From JABWAN01 sp041918175 (GTDB lineage Bacteria; Zhuqueibacterota; Zhuqueibacteria; Zhuqueibacterales; Zhuqueibacteraceae): a stretch of DNA of 64,000 nt. The stretch lies in contig JAYRWE010000024.1 in the NCBI GenBank assembly GCA_041918175.1, positions 25,551 to 89,550 on the forward strand, read 5' to 3'. The notes beneath the pieces are model-generated. The model was not told the origin of the DNA, did not search any database, and saw only the letters and a program-made list of their open reading frames with translations. The position numbers were made by a program, and so were the translations under genes. Shown here piece after piece: positions 26,279 to 35,283 of this stretch (the stretch's first letter is position 1; each line of letters starts with the position of its first letter).

Positions 26279-28189
26279 TCATTCATACTGTCCGCCCAAA
26301 TCCACCCACGTGATGAACTTCCTCTTCTCCGCCGCAGTGAGCGCGCGCGTGCTGTCGGGATGCGCGCCCGCGCCTTGCCGTGTGCCCACGCCGAGCAACA
26401 CGTCGATCAACCGGCTCCGGCGCGCGAACGGCGGGTTGTCCACTTCCACCAAACGCATGTTGTTGCGCGAAGTGCTCATGAGATTGCGATACGCCGCGGT
26501 ATATTCGCCCGCCTGCGCGAGCGACAAATCCAACGCCGCCGCGGGCGAAACACCGGAGTGGCAGCTCACGCATTTCTGCTGAATGATCGGCGCGATGGCG
26601 TTGCTGAACGCGATCACCTTGCGTTGCGCCTGCGCGAGATTCAAGTCCGTGGGATCTAACGATGCCGCAATGGGATTGGGATTTGACTTCACGCCGCGCG
26701 GGCCGTGGCAGCCGGTGCAGTTGTTGAAATTTTCGCCGGGCCGCGCATAGAGCCAACTGCGCTTGATCACCACCGCGCGTCCAAGCGAGTCGAGCGTGTT
26801 GAATGAAATCGGAATGTTGATCGGCACACGAATCGCGAACGAGCCGTCCGCATAAACCGGCGCCACGCCGAGCACACGTTTGCGCTCGAAGCTTGTGAAC
26901 TCGCTGCGATCATTCTGCGTTGCGCCGATGCCTTCAATCACCATCACCGAATCGATCTCGCCGGGCAGCGGAATCGCTTGGCCATCGAGCGAGCGGCCAT
27001 CGCTGCGCTTCTGTCTGAAATAAACATTTTGATTCACGAACACACCCGTCGTCGCGGTCTTGTCAATCGTCTCCGGAATCACCGGCGGCTTCTCGCGCGG
27101 CGCAACCACCACCGCATCCAACTCGTGCTCATTCGGATTGCTATAGAGCAACGCCAAACCCGAGCCGTTACGATTGAGCGTGTACAAACCATAATCGCCG
27201 TCCATGCCGTTCGGCGAATAGCTCGCGAGCAAACGACCGTCGGGCAATGGAAAGGGATACTTGAACGAGCCGACTCCGGGTTGATTGCCGCCGCCCATCG
27301 GCACATTCGGCGTGATGTTGGTGAAGTCCGTGCTCTGTGCGGGATCGCCGGTGGTTTGATCGGAATTTAAAACCACAAGCGGGCCGCGATCCACGAGCAC
27401 TTGATCCGACATCACCGCGACCACTTTGCCGTCGGGCAATTCGCGCGGATGAAAAAAGTTGCGCGTCATGCCATTGTTATGCGTGCCAAAGAAGAGGAAC
27501 GTGGATTGACCGTCCGGCTTGGTGAAGAATAGCGGAAAACGATTCTGCGTGCCGTGATGCTCCCAACGCGTCCACACCACGCGGCCATCGCGCATAACCA
27601 CGGGGTCGAAGTCGTCGCTGTTGTTGAATGAGATGCCCTGCACGTTGCCGCCGTTCGCGTCCATCGTGTGCAGGTTCTCCACTTCGCGGCGTTCGTACTC
27701 GTCGCGAATGTTGCGTTGATTGCACGTGTACACAATCTTGCCGTTGGGCAGATAAGCCGGATCGGCTTCGTCATAAGGCGTGTTGGTGATGCGCCGCATG
27801 TTCGTGCCATCGACGTTCATTTCGTAAATATCGAAATTGTTCGCACCGCTTTGCCGCATGCTAAAAATCACTTTGCGGCCGTCGTAAGAAACTTCCGGAT
27901 CGACTGCCGAACCGTTTGCGCCCGTGTACTGTTCGGTGAGATTGGTGATTTTGCCGTTCGGCGAAATCGGTTTGAGCAATACCAGATCGGCGTCGTCATT
28001 GCCGATGAAATTGTTGTCAAGCGTGCCGCTCTCTTTGGTGCGCACGAAGATGACGCCGACTTGATCGGCATCAAGCGCTAAATCATCCGGCGCGCTTTGG
28101 CAGGCGAAGATGGTTGCACTCGCGAGCACAAACGCCGCGGCTTTCGCCTGTTTGAAAAGCTCCGCTTTTCGCACGGTTAAAGTATACAT
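26279..28189 (-). CDS. PD40/TolB-propeller lipoprotein with two c-type haem motifs
   Basis: A 636-residue protein with a lipobox (ATIFAC near residue 30). WD40-like PD40 blades follow (DPEVSYDGRKVIFSMR, EADPAYLPNGKIVYTCN, DFDPVVMRDGRVVWTRW), then a beta-rich segment. The C-terminal cytochrome-like part has two haem attachment sites, CTGCHGPRG (about 512) and CVSCHSGVS (about 555). The architecture resembles the hydrazine synthase alpha-subunit-type/PD40-cytochrome proteins, but nothing shows that activity; an outer-envelope electron carrier or oxidase fits. AAGGAG precedes ATG 28189. Confidence 0.82.
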   Translation of the reverse strand: MYTLTVRKAELFKQAKAAAFVLASATIFACQSAPDDLALDADQVGVIFVRTKESGTLDNNFIGNDDADLVLLKPISPNGKITNLTEQYTGANGSAVDPEVSYDGRKVIFSMRQSGANNFDIYEMNVDGTNMRRITNTPYDEADPAYLPNGKIVYTCNQRNIRDEYERREVENLHTMDANGGNVQGISFNNSDDFDPVVMRDGRVVWTRWEHHGTQNRFPLFFTKPDGQSTFLFFGTHNNGMTRNFFHPRELPDGKVVAVMSDQVLVDRGPLVVLNSDQTTGDPAQSTDFTNITPNVPMGGGNQPGVGSFKYPFPLPDGRLLASYSPNGMDGDYGLYTLNRNGSGLALLYSNPNEHELDAVVVAPREKPPVIPETIDKTATTGVFVNQNVYFRQKRSDGRSLDGQAIPLPGEIDSVMVIEGIGATQNDRSEFTSFERKRVLGVAPVYADGSFAIRVPINIPISFNTLDSLGRAVVIKRSWLYARPGENFNNCTGCHGPRGVKSNPNPIAASLDPTDLNLAQAQRKVIAFSNAIAPIIQQKCVSCHSGVSPAAALDLSLAQAGEYTAAYRNLMSTSRNNMRLVEVDNPPFARRSRLIDVLLGVGTRQGAGAHPDSTRALTAAEKRKFITWVDLGGQYE

Positions 28190-28243
28190 AAAGGATCTCC
28201 TTGTCCGTCTGTCATTCCTATTTTCTTTTTCAGCCTGAATAGC

Positions 28244-28341
28244 CAGTAATCAGTAATCAGTAATCAGTTACCAGTTACCAGTTACCAGTTACCAGTTACC
28301 AGTTACCAGTTACCAGTTATCAGTTATCAGTTATCAGTAAA
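28244..28341. repeat. Tandem 7-bp repeat (CAGTTAC type), 14 units
   Basis: Fourteen consecutive heptamers: three CAGTAAT, seven CAGTTAC, three CAGTTAT and one CAGTAAA. The change of variant along the array suggests expansion by slippage. It lies between the dihaem lipoprotein and the NHL-repeat gene, upstream of the former, where it could affect promoter spacing. Confidence 0.9.
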
Positions 28342-28367
28342 CAGCATACAAAGAACAAATTGCTACC

Positions 28368-28415
28368 CAGTGATCACTGATCACTGGTCACTGATCACTG
28401 GTCACTGATCACTGG
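28368..28415. repeat. Tandem palindromic repeat (GATCACTG/GTCACTG units)
   Basis: Alternating GATCACTG and GTCACTG units, about three rounds of a 15-bp period with dyad symmetry, ending 4 nt before the NHL gene stop codon. It may form a cruciform or act as a terminator-like structure. Confidence 0.75.
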
Positions 28416-28418
28416 CAG

Positions 28419-30917
28419 CTACTTCATCATTACAAGCTTCTTCGTTGCCGAAAAATTGCCCGCGCGCAGTTGATACAGATACACGCCGCTCGACAAGCGT
28501 CTGCCGCTTGCATCCAATCCGTCCCACACTTCCCGATACGTGCCCGCGTTGAGATCGCGCTGCACCAACTCGCGCACAAGTTCGCCAAGCATGTTGTAAA
28601 TGCGCAGCGTCGCGACGCCGCGAAAATCTTGCGGCAGCGTGAACGTGATTGTTGTGGTGGGATTGAAGGGGTTCGGATAATTTTGCTGCAACGTGAACGC
28701 TTGCGGAATTGCGTTGCTGCTCTCTTCGAGTTTGGGCGGATGCGTGGCGTCGAAGTTTGCCTCGCGCAGCCACACTTCCGCGACGCTTGCCGGGGCCGCA
28801 CCGTTTGTTTTCACAAAGCGAAGCTGCAAATTGCCATCAACAATTTCTTGCGTTGGAATTGCGAACCACTCCGTGGTTTGTGCGTTGCCAGAAATCGTTT
28901 GGGCTTGATGAAGAAGCTTTTCATCCGCAAACAAAACTTGCTCGACGGTGCCCTCCGCAGAGAAATACGTCGCGCGCGTTTCGTAACTCACCTTGGGGTT
29001 CAATCCTGTAAAGCGATACACAACTTCGCGCGCATCAGTTGCGAGCGTTTGTTGCGGTGCATCGCCGAAGCGATTCACGCGCGTGCCGCGTGCGAGATGC
29101 GTATCGTGCGAGGCCGCCGAGCCGCAGTCTTCATAATAATAGAGCGGCAGATAAAACGCCTCACTCTCGCGCACGGCTTCGGGTTTATCATAGGTCGAGC
29201 GCAGCGTGTGGCGTAACTTGTAAAAGCCTGGCGCAATCATTTCACCAACAGCGTTACGACGATCATATTGCAAAGACACGGCGCCGGCATTCGCATAGCC
29301 TTCGTGCAGCGTGTTCATGGCAAGGTTGTTTTGCGCGGCAACCAGCTCGGTTTTCAAATAGCCGGGGTCGGTTAATTTGCCCGCGAGCGATAATGCCGCA
29401 AGATCATCACGCAAGCGCAAGTGCTCCATCTCAAAATCGATTCCCAACTCATACCGCCGGCCGCCGGAGTTTTCCGTCCAATGTTCGAGCAGAAAAGCTT
29501 GATCATATCCCGACCATTGCGGCTGCGTTGCGTTCGCGAGTTCGAGCGTGCCGAACAATGTTTGAAATTGCAAAGGCCGGAAGCTTTCATCTTCCGCGCG
29601 CAAGGTCGTGAGCAATTCCAAGTTCGGCGAAAATTTTTGAATTTGACGATAGGCTTCGTCGGAGAGATACACATTGCCCCAATGATCCGTCGCAAGCGCG
29701 GTGGGCACGGTTTCTTCGCCGCACGCCGCGTCACTGATGTGGCGCAAATTTTCTCCATCAAAAAAGAGCCGCTGCACTTTGCGCGAAGCCGCATCAGCGA
29801 TATAAACATTGCCCTCGCTGCGACCATCGAACCGGCCGAGCGCAATGGCAAAGGGATCAATCAAACCCTCGCTTTGATGCTGCAAAATCCGTTGCGAAGT
29901 ATTGAGTCGATACGCGAGCAAAGCAGCTTGTCCGCGATCAATCACCCACAACACGTCGTCGCTGCTATCGAAGATAGTGCCGCGATCATCCCACGCCAAC
30001 GCGCTCGGTTGCGTCAACTCGCCTCCGCCAATCTCCTTCACAAAGGCGAGCGTAAGATTTTCCGCGGGGCCGGTCAATTGCAAAACGAGCACGCGACTGT
30101 TGTCCGTATCCGCAACATACACGCGGCCCTGCGCATCCACCGCAATGCCTTGCGGACGTTTGAGCGGCATGCCCGTATCGCGTCCGTCGTAGGCTTTGAT
30201 CCATCGTTGATAATCGCCATACACAATGCGATTCCACGCGGGATCGGTAACGAGTTGCACATAACTCGCACTAATGAACGGCGCGGTGTTGAACTGCTGC
30301 ACCTTCGCAAAGAGCGCCATGCTCTGCGGCAAGCCGAAGAGTTTGCGTTGCAAGCGTGTTTGCGTAATCTGTTTCGACAAAATGCCGAGGCCGTGCTCCG
30401 GTGCAATTTCTTTGTTGAGGAAAGAATAGTTTGCCGTGTTGGTGGAGGAGTTCAACAATGTCAATGAAGCTTCCGAAGTTTTTTGCAAACTTGCGGGCGG
30501 AGCAGCTTGCGCCAATTGCGCCAAGCCGGAGGACGAGGCCAGCAACCAACGTTCGCCTTGTTTGACAAAACGCAATTGCGCAGCGCCGTTCGCAAACGGA
30601 ATGTTGCAAAACGCCTCTTGCTTCTGCGCGTCGATTTGGGTTGTGAGCGCATGTGAGTGCGCAGCGGTTTTGGCAAGTGAGTGGGGTGCGGCTTCAGCGC
30701 GATAGTCTTGCGCGAGAAGGTTTTGATAGAGATGAGGATCGCGTTGCTTCACGCCCGCAACCACGCGCTGCGCCAAAAGCGCGAGCACGGCTTCATCATT
30801 TTGCGCGACGCGACGATAGCCCAAAGTCTTCGGCTCGGTTGCGCCCACGGAGGTGGTCCATTCCAGCAAAGCTGCGCATGTGAGCAACAGCAGCTTCTTG
30901 TAATGAGGTCTGCACAT
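28419..30917 (-). CDS. Secreted NHL-repeat protein with C-terminal sorting domain
   Basis: An 832-residue exported protein with a signal peptide (1-26). NHL beta-propeller repeats lie at about 225-440: PQGIAVDAQGRVYVADTDNSR, split as PQGIAVDAQGRVYVADT and NSRVLV, then NVYIADAASRKVQRL and DHWGNVYLSDEAYRQIQKF. A beta-rich region follows, then the FlgD/T9SS-like end FTLQQNYPNPFNPTTTITF ... SSGVYLYQLRAG. Such proteins are typically surface-exposed. AGGAGG lies 5 nt before the ATG. It lies between the dihaem lipoprotein and DUF3570, perhaps one functional group; role unknown. Confidence 0.85.
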   Translation of the reverse strand: MCRPHYKKLLLLTCAALLEWTTSVGATEPKTLGYRRVAQNDEAVLALLAQRVVAGVKQRDPHLYQNLLAQDYRAEAAPHSLAKTAAHSHALTTQIDAQKQEAFCNIPFANGAAQLRFVKQGERWLLASSSGLAQLAQAAPPASLQKTSEASLTLLNSSTNTANYSFLNKEIAPEHGLGILSKQITQTRLQRKLFGLPQSMALFAKVQQFNTAPFISASYVQLVTDPAWNRIVYGDYQRWIKAYDGRDTGMPLKRPQGIAVDAQGRVYVADTDNSRVLVLQLTGPAENLTLAFVKEIGGGELTQPSALAWDDRGTIFDSSDDVLWVIDRGQAALLAYRLNTSQRILQHQSEGLIDPFAIALGRFDGRSEGNVYIADAASRKVQRLFFDGENLRHISDAACGEETVPTALATDHWGNVYLSDEAYRQIQKFSPNLELLTTLRAEDESFRPLQFQTLFGTLELANATQPQWSGYDQAFLLEHWTENSGGRRYELGIDFEMEHLRLRDDLAALSLAGKLTDPGYLKTELVAAQNNLAMNTLHEGYANAGAVSLQYDRRNAVGEMIAPGFYKLRHTLRSTYDKPEAVRESEAFYLPLYYYEDCGSAASHDTHLARGTRVNRFGDAPQQTLATDAREVVYRFTGLNPKVSYETRATYFSAEGTVEQVLFADEKLLHQAQTISGNAQTTEWFAIPTQEIVDGNLQLRFVKTNGAAPASVAEVWLREANFDATHPPKLEESSNAIPQAFTLQQNYPNPFNPTTTITFTLPQDFRGVATLRIYNMLGELVRELVQRDLNAGTYREVWDGLDASGRRLSSGVYLYQLRAGNFSATKKLVMMK

Positions 30918-30958
30918 GGTTTCCTCCTGAAAGGTTTGTGCGGGAAAATTTTTGCGCT

Positions 30959-31019
30959 CGTAGTAACGCCTTCAGGCGTTCGGCACTCATAAACTAAAAT
31001 GCCTGAAGGCATCACTACG
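30959..31019. repeat. Inverted-repeat element, family C, copy 2
   Basis: A 61-bp palindrome, CGTAGTAACGCCTTCAGGCG ... TGCCTGAAGGCATCACTACG, just downstream of the DUF3570 gene stop. Confidence 0.8.
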
Positions 31020-31027
31020 AACTTCAT

Positions 31028-32146
31028 TCAATAGCGCACCGTCACGCCAATCTGATAAATGTTCGCCGTAAATGCGTTCGAAGTAAAGAAGCGTTCGTAC
31101 TTCACGTCCAGTGTCGAGTTCGCCAAAAACGGCACGGTGTCGCCGAGCGGTTCGAGGCCGTATGAAATCATGAAGCCGAACAGATGCGAATAAAACGCTT
31201 CGAGCTTGTAATCATCCGTATAGAACGCCGAGCTGGTGAGCAGCGGATAGTTGACGCGATAGAAATCCGCGGCGGTTTGCGTATAGAAACGATAGCGATA
31301 ACGCATCAACAAACGCGGCGAAATTTGTTGATGCAGCTTCACGCCGAGCGTGTTGGAGAGGATGCCCCAATCATCGCCATAAAGCCGATAATCCAACCAT
31401 AACGAAGCGCGCGCCGGTTTAAAATAAGTGTTGAGCTTGGCAAAGCCCGCGAGCCGAAAACGTTCGCGCGGATGATTCTCCAGCGTGGGCGTGCCGAGCA
31501 CGAACACCGTGCGATACGGATTGTTTTGATAGCCGGTCACATACGAAACGTCCATGCCAAAACGCATGAGCGTTACGGGTGAGAGTGTTTGCGTGATCGT
31601 GGCATTGGCGAGCACGTTGCGGCGTTGATACGCGCGATTGCGTCCAATCGGCGTGATCGTGTCATGCCCATAGCCCACGCCCAATGCGAGGTTCGTGTTC
31701 TTGCGATTGAAGTCTTGATTATAACCCGCGCTGAACAAGCGTCCGGTGTAATCGTTTTCGAGCGAGTAATACGCGGTGAGATTCCAACGCTGCGTGCTCA
31801 GGTTGGCGAGGAGTTCGTTGCGCGTCTTGCTATAGTAGCCGTTGCTGCTGCTGTCAGAGGCAGGCTTTGAAGCGCCGGTGGTGCCGTCGAGCGCAACCGG
31901 CTTGGCGGAGATGCCGCGATACGGCGGAATGCGCACGCGATCCATCGTGTATTGCAGCGAGAGCGCCGCGTTCTGCGCCAGCTCTTTCATGTACAATAAC
32001 GAGGGCGAGCGCACGAGCAAGCCGCCGCTGTCGGTGAAGAAATTGGTTTTGAGCGAAACCGAATCATCGGTAAAGCTGGTCGAGGCGATTCCTAAAATCG
32101 TGCAAAGCACGGCGACCATGAGCAAAAGGCGAAAGAATCTATGCAT
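31028..32146 (-). CDS. DUF3570-family outer-membrane beta-barrel protein
   Basis: A 372-residue protein with a signal peptide (1-26). SVSLKTNFFTDSGGLLVRSP near the start and the DGTTGASKPASDSSS segment fit DUF3570, whose members have a similar lead strand and a D-x-x-SGAS-type motif. The rest consists of alternating beta-strands (NLALGVGYGHDTIT, FKPARASLWLDYRLYG) and ends in YQIGVTVRY, a typical barrel end. DUF3570 genes usually travel with DUF4266 and TlpA genes; here the set is spread over 7 kb. Function unknown; a surface partner of exported redox proteins is possible. Confidence 0.78.
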   Translation of the reverse strand: MHRFFRLLLMVAVLCTILGIASTSFTDDSVSLKTNFFTDSGGLLVRSPSLLYMKELAQNAALSLQYTMDRVRIPPYRGISAKPVALDGTTGASKPASDSSSNGYYSKTRNELLANLSTQRWNLTAYYSLENDYTGRLFSAGYNQDFNRKNTNLALGVGYGHDTITPIGRNRAYQRRNVLANATITQTLSPVTLMRFGMDVSYVTGYQNNPYRTVFVLGTPTLENHPRERFRLAGFAKLNTYFKPARASLWLDYRLYGDDWGILSNTLGVKLHQQISPRLLMRYRYRFYTQTAADFYRVNYPLLTSSAFYTDDYKLEAFYSHLFGFMISYGLEPLGDTVPFLANSTLDVKYERFFTSNAFTANIYQIGVTVRY

Positions 32147-32184
32147 CCTGCATGCCTTGTTTGAGATTGAGGTGAGAAGCGTTG

Positions 32185-32244
32185 GTAGTAGCGCCTTCAG
32201 GCGCAGACCTGATTGAACACTTTGCTCCTGAAGGAGCGACTACG
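32185..32244. repeat. Inverted-repeat element, family C, divergent copy 3
   Basis: GTAGTAGCGCCTTCAGGCGC pairs with GCTCCTGAAGGAGCGACTAC. The arms differ from copies 1 and 2, indicating a subfamily. The rest of 32147-32550 holds no gene that I can support. Confidence 0.7.
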
Positions 32245-32550
32245 AGCGCTTATCGAAATTTATTTACGCAAAAGAAAACGGCGCGATAGCCGGAAGCCGG
32301 ACACGAACAACACCACGTCCATTCGGCGTTGCGAGGGATAACGAAAACGAAACGGAATTTACAACTTCGTGCTTGAGGTTGTAATTGCCCACAGCCTTGT
32401 GGGCGGATCAAGAAGGTGGGCCGCGAATTTATGTTGAAGTTTAGCTGCAACTCGAACGCGGCGCGATGAGGTTGCGCATAATAAGATGACAAGCATTGTG
32501 CCAAGCGGCAAGCCTTTAGTTCGTGGCACTCAATACAAACAGAAATAGCC

Positions 32551-32772
32551 ATAGCAAACCTGGCGGAGTATCTCAAGCTTGTTCCTGCCGTCAAACAAGC
32601 GCCGGAAGGTTACGTCTGGCTGTCTTACGATCACGAGGCCGATACATTGTATATCAACTTCAAAAAGCCGAGTTTCGCAACAGATAGCGAGATCACAGAC
32701 GACGACGTTATTATCCGCTATGAAAACGATAACATCATTGGTCTATCCGTGTTGCATGCGAGCACCCGATGA
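32551..32772 (+). pseudogene. DUF2283 protein lacking a standard start codon
   Basis: The frame reads LAEYLKLVPAVKQAPEGYVW then LSYDHEADTLYINFKK and ends in IIGLSVLHASTR, a complete DUF2283 domain (YDxEADxLYI, then a DDDVIIRY segment). No ATG, GTG or TTG exists in frame between the preceding stop (32482-32484) and the domain; only ATA (32551) or CTG (32560) are available. It is either a non-AUG start or a gene that lost its start. DUF2283 proteins are antitoxin-like. No toxin partner is seen. Confidence 0.6.
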
Positions 32773-32865
32773 CGGGTGCTGAAAAGCCGCTACGTTCTCA
32801 ACCTGCCCCGCCATATTCCCACCAAGCGCCACTTGAGATTTCGCATAAAACTGCTTGATTGCCCG

Positions 32866-33444
32866 TCACAAATAATATCCCAACACCAACGCCATTTCAA
32901 GATTCTTGTTCGTCCACGCGTTGTTGGCGCGGCCGCTAGTGAAGAGGTAATTGTTGAACTCATAACGCAGCGCGAACTTGCGTTGCGTCATCACTTTTGT
33001 GCCGAGGCCGAAGCCGAACGTAAAACTGTTTTGGCTGTACAAACGCGTGAGGCCCACATGAAAGATGAGATACGGCTCTATTTTGCCGGAAGAAAAAGAC
33101 TGCGTCGCGCGCGCGCCGTGATACACCACGCGATCCGAGCCGGTTTGCAAAGTGATGTTGCTGACGCGACGCACGAAATCTTGCTTGGCACGCGCGAAGC
33201 CCAACACTGCGCCGACGCCGAAGCGGCGGTCGATGTTGTAGTAGTAGCGAATGCCGTATGCGAGCGAGGTTTCGTAACGGTCGGGAGCATAAAAACCGAG
33301 CGTGGGCGCCAGCTCGTGCTTCGCGGACTTACGCGTTTGGACCTGTGTGCGTGCGCGGGATTGCGCCTGGCCATGCGCAGACTCGAGCGCGCTAACGATC
33401 AAAAAGAACATGACAAGAAAGTGAAGCCCAAAGCGGTTGTTCAT
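32866..33444 (-). CDS. Small outer-membrane beta-barrel protein
   Basis: A 192-residue protein with a signal peptide (1-25, ending AHGQ) followed by alternating strands (TLGFYAPDRYETSLAYGIRY, FGVGAVLGFARAK, PYLIFHVGLTRLY) ending in MALVLGYYL, typical of an eight-stranded OmpA/OmpW-like barrel. GGAG lies 7 nt before ATG 33444. Function unknown. It is the last of three small envelope genes transcribed leftwards (34919 to 32866). Confidence 0.7.
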   Translation of the reverse strand: MNNRFGLHFLVMFFLIVSALESAHGQAQSRARTQVQTRKSAKHELAPTLGFYAPDRYETSLAYGIRYYYNIDRRFGVGAVLGFARAKQDFVRRVSNITLQTGSDRVVYHGARATQSFSSGKIEPYLIFHVGLTRLYSQNSFTFGFGLGTKVMTQRKFALRYEFNNYLFTSGRANNAWTNKNLEMALVLGYYL

Positions 33445-33515
33445 ATATTCTCCGAAACTGTATCGAGGGGTTTGTAGCCAGAGTTGTTTGGCGCTCGGCT
33501 TATTGCAGCTTACGC

Positions 33516-34259
33516 TCACAGTTTCCCCCAACGCACACCAATTGACAGACCAATGGTAAACTCGAGAAAGTTGAGCGTGCCTTGCTTGCGAATCGCCGTG
33601 AATTGGCGCAAATCCGCGCGCAGCCAATTGCTGTGATTCAAACGCCGCTGCACGCCGATGCCGTAATTGAGCGCCATGTTCGAAATAGTTTTGCCGCCCG
33701 CGGATTGAATCGGCACGGTGTTGATGACGCCCGTTCCTGCGGTAGCGTAACCTTCAAAGCGGCGTGCGACCGGTCGCACATAGCGCGTGTTCACGTGCAT
33801 GAGATAGATCGATGCGATTTGTCCGGCGACATACTCAAGCGAACCTTCAAGTTCCCAACGCGGCAAGTTGCGATAATAAAAACGGCCGATATACGCAAAG
33901 TCGCCGCCGAGCGTGCCGAGGCCGAGCACCACTCCGCCGTCATAGGGCGCGGCACTCTCTGAATTGAATGCGTTTTCCTCTCCGTTTTTTTTGTTGAGAA
34001 AAGAAAAATGCGCGGCGCGCTTGCTTCCTATGCGCATCCAGCCAAACTGTTTGCGCGTTTTAAGCTGCGCCCAGCCTTTGCTTGTTTGCATGACGCGCAC
34101 CGTGTCGCCCGCATTAAGCACCGCAATCATTTTACTTTGCAGGGTCGGTTTTTCGAAAAGCGGCGAGGTTTTATCTTTCAAGACGGCGATTTGAGCAAAG
34201 CCGAAGCTGCTCCATAAAATCGCACAGAGAAGGGAGATTTGGGGTATGCGTTCCAACAC
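33516..34259 (-). CDS. SH3-domain plus beta-barrel envelope protein
   Basis: A 247-residue protein with a signal peptide (1-22). A bacterial SH3-like domain (about 25-78: AVLKDKTSPLFEKPTLQ ... GDTVRVMQTSKGWAQLKTR ... GWMRIG) is followed by a barrel-like C-terminal half (GGVVLGLGTLGGDFAYIGRF ... FTIGLSIGVRWGKL). The SH3 part may bind peptidoglycan peptides, tying the barrel to the wall. It lies in a row with two other small barrel genes. Confidence 0.7.
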   Translation of the reverse strand: MLERIPQISLLCAILWSSFGFAQIAVLKDKTSPLFEKPTLQSKMIAVLNAGDTVRVMQTSKGWAQLKTRKQFGWMRIGSKRAAHFSFLNKKNGEENAFNSESAAPYDGGVVLGLGTLGGDFAYIGRFYYRNLPRWELEGSLEYVAGQIASIYLMHVNTRYVRPVARRFEGYATAGTGVINTVPIQSAGGKTISNMALNYGIGVQRRLNHSNWLRADLRQFTAIRKQGTLNFLEFTIGLSIGVRWGKL

Positions 34260-34295
34260 AACGATTCGCTCAGTCCTTGCGCTTGCGAGAATCCA

Positions 34296-34919
34296 TCAGA
34301 AAAAATAACTCATGCCCGCGGCGAGTTGCCAATATGATTTCCACACTCGTTTACTTGTGGCGTGTTCGAGCCGGCGCTCTTCCCACCTCATGAAATGATT
34401 TTTACCGTAAAATAATACCGCCCAACGCGGACAAACGCGCACGCACCCTCCCGCGCCAAGAGCCGGGACGAATTTATTCTCATGCTGCGCGCGTAAAGTG
34501 ATAGTCTCCAAAGTGCCGCCGGGAATTGTTAATGTGCGCGTTCGCCAATAAAGCAAACCTGCTTCGGTTTCTGCAAACACAGCGCAGCGCTGTTTTGCCT
34601 CTAGCCACCAAAATTTTTGCAAGGCCAGTGCGACACGAATCCAATCACTTTTTAATTCCTTGCGATCGCCAAACAAATTGAGCGGTTGTCGCGCCTGATG
34701 ATAGGCGCTCTCCCATGCGACACTCCAACCGTGTTTGAGCCTTCGGCCAAGCGTTAACGCAATTCCAGGGCTTGCGTCCAAATTCATTGAAGGAGCATGA
34801 TAAACCGCAAAAGCTTTGGGTTGAATAAACCACTGTGGCTTTGCAGGCGTGTTTTGCGCAAGCGCATTCCATGCCGAAATCACGGCGAGAAATATTGAGG
34901 CGCGAGCAAACCCTTGCAT
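34296..34919 (-). CDS. Predicted outer-membrane protein
   Basis: A 207-residue protein with a signal peptide (1-22, ending ALAQ) and amphipathic strands, ending KSYWQLAAGMSYFF like a BAM substrate. There are two cysteines near CVRVCPRW. No family recognised. It is the first of three leftward envelope genes. Confidence 0.6.
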   Translation of the reverse strand: MQGFARASIFLAVISAWNALAQNTPAKPQWFIQPKAFAVYHAPSMNLDASPGIALTLGRRLKHGWSVAWESAYHQARQPLNLFGDRKELKSDWIRVALALQKFWWLEAKQRCAVFAETEAGLLYWRTRTLTIPGGTLETITLRAQHENKFVPALGAGGCVRVCPRWAVLFYGKNHFMRWEERRLEHATSKRVWKSYWQLAAGMSYFF

Positions 34920-35178
34920 GAATTTTCACTTTCGTTAATACGAACGTTTGCATGACGAATAGCCAGGTTTTAAACAGAATAATACCGCACAACAACTGTG
35001 CTGCAGCATGAACGAGCGCGAGAAAACAATCTCATGACGCTCTAGTCATTTTATGCAGATCACAAAAAAACTGCGCGCGAAGTTTGTTTGGAAAAATTAG
35101 GTAAGGGGGAAACCAGGGGGGTGCGAAGGTTTGATAGAACGAATTGAGATTCAGCCGAAAAGCGCGGCGAGCAAAGAA

Positions 35179-35265
35179 CTAGGTTTGCAATTGAAATCGC
35201 GCCTGCTCATCCGCGTGATACGAGCTGCGCACGAGCGGGCCGGATTCGACGTGGCGAAAGCCGAG
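35179..35265 (-). pseudogene. Displaced 3' end of lipA
   Basis: Translated on the minus strand, this stretch gives the same 27 residues as the end of intact LipA (from LGFRHVESGP to EQARFQLQ) followed by Thr and a stop. Eight nucleotides differ from the true lipA end, all at synonymous positions. It lies immediately downstream of the ParE toxin stop, so the TA module separates it from lipA. No start or other part of lipA is present. The rest of the gap 34920-35283 shows no gene. Confidence 0.85.
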
Positions 35266-35283
35266 CGCAACTCCGGGCCGAAA

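Noticed and set aside
28244..28415. Possible second CRISPR array
   Set aside because: The repeats are contiguous 7- to 15-bp units without spacers.
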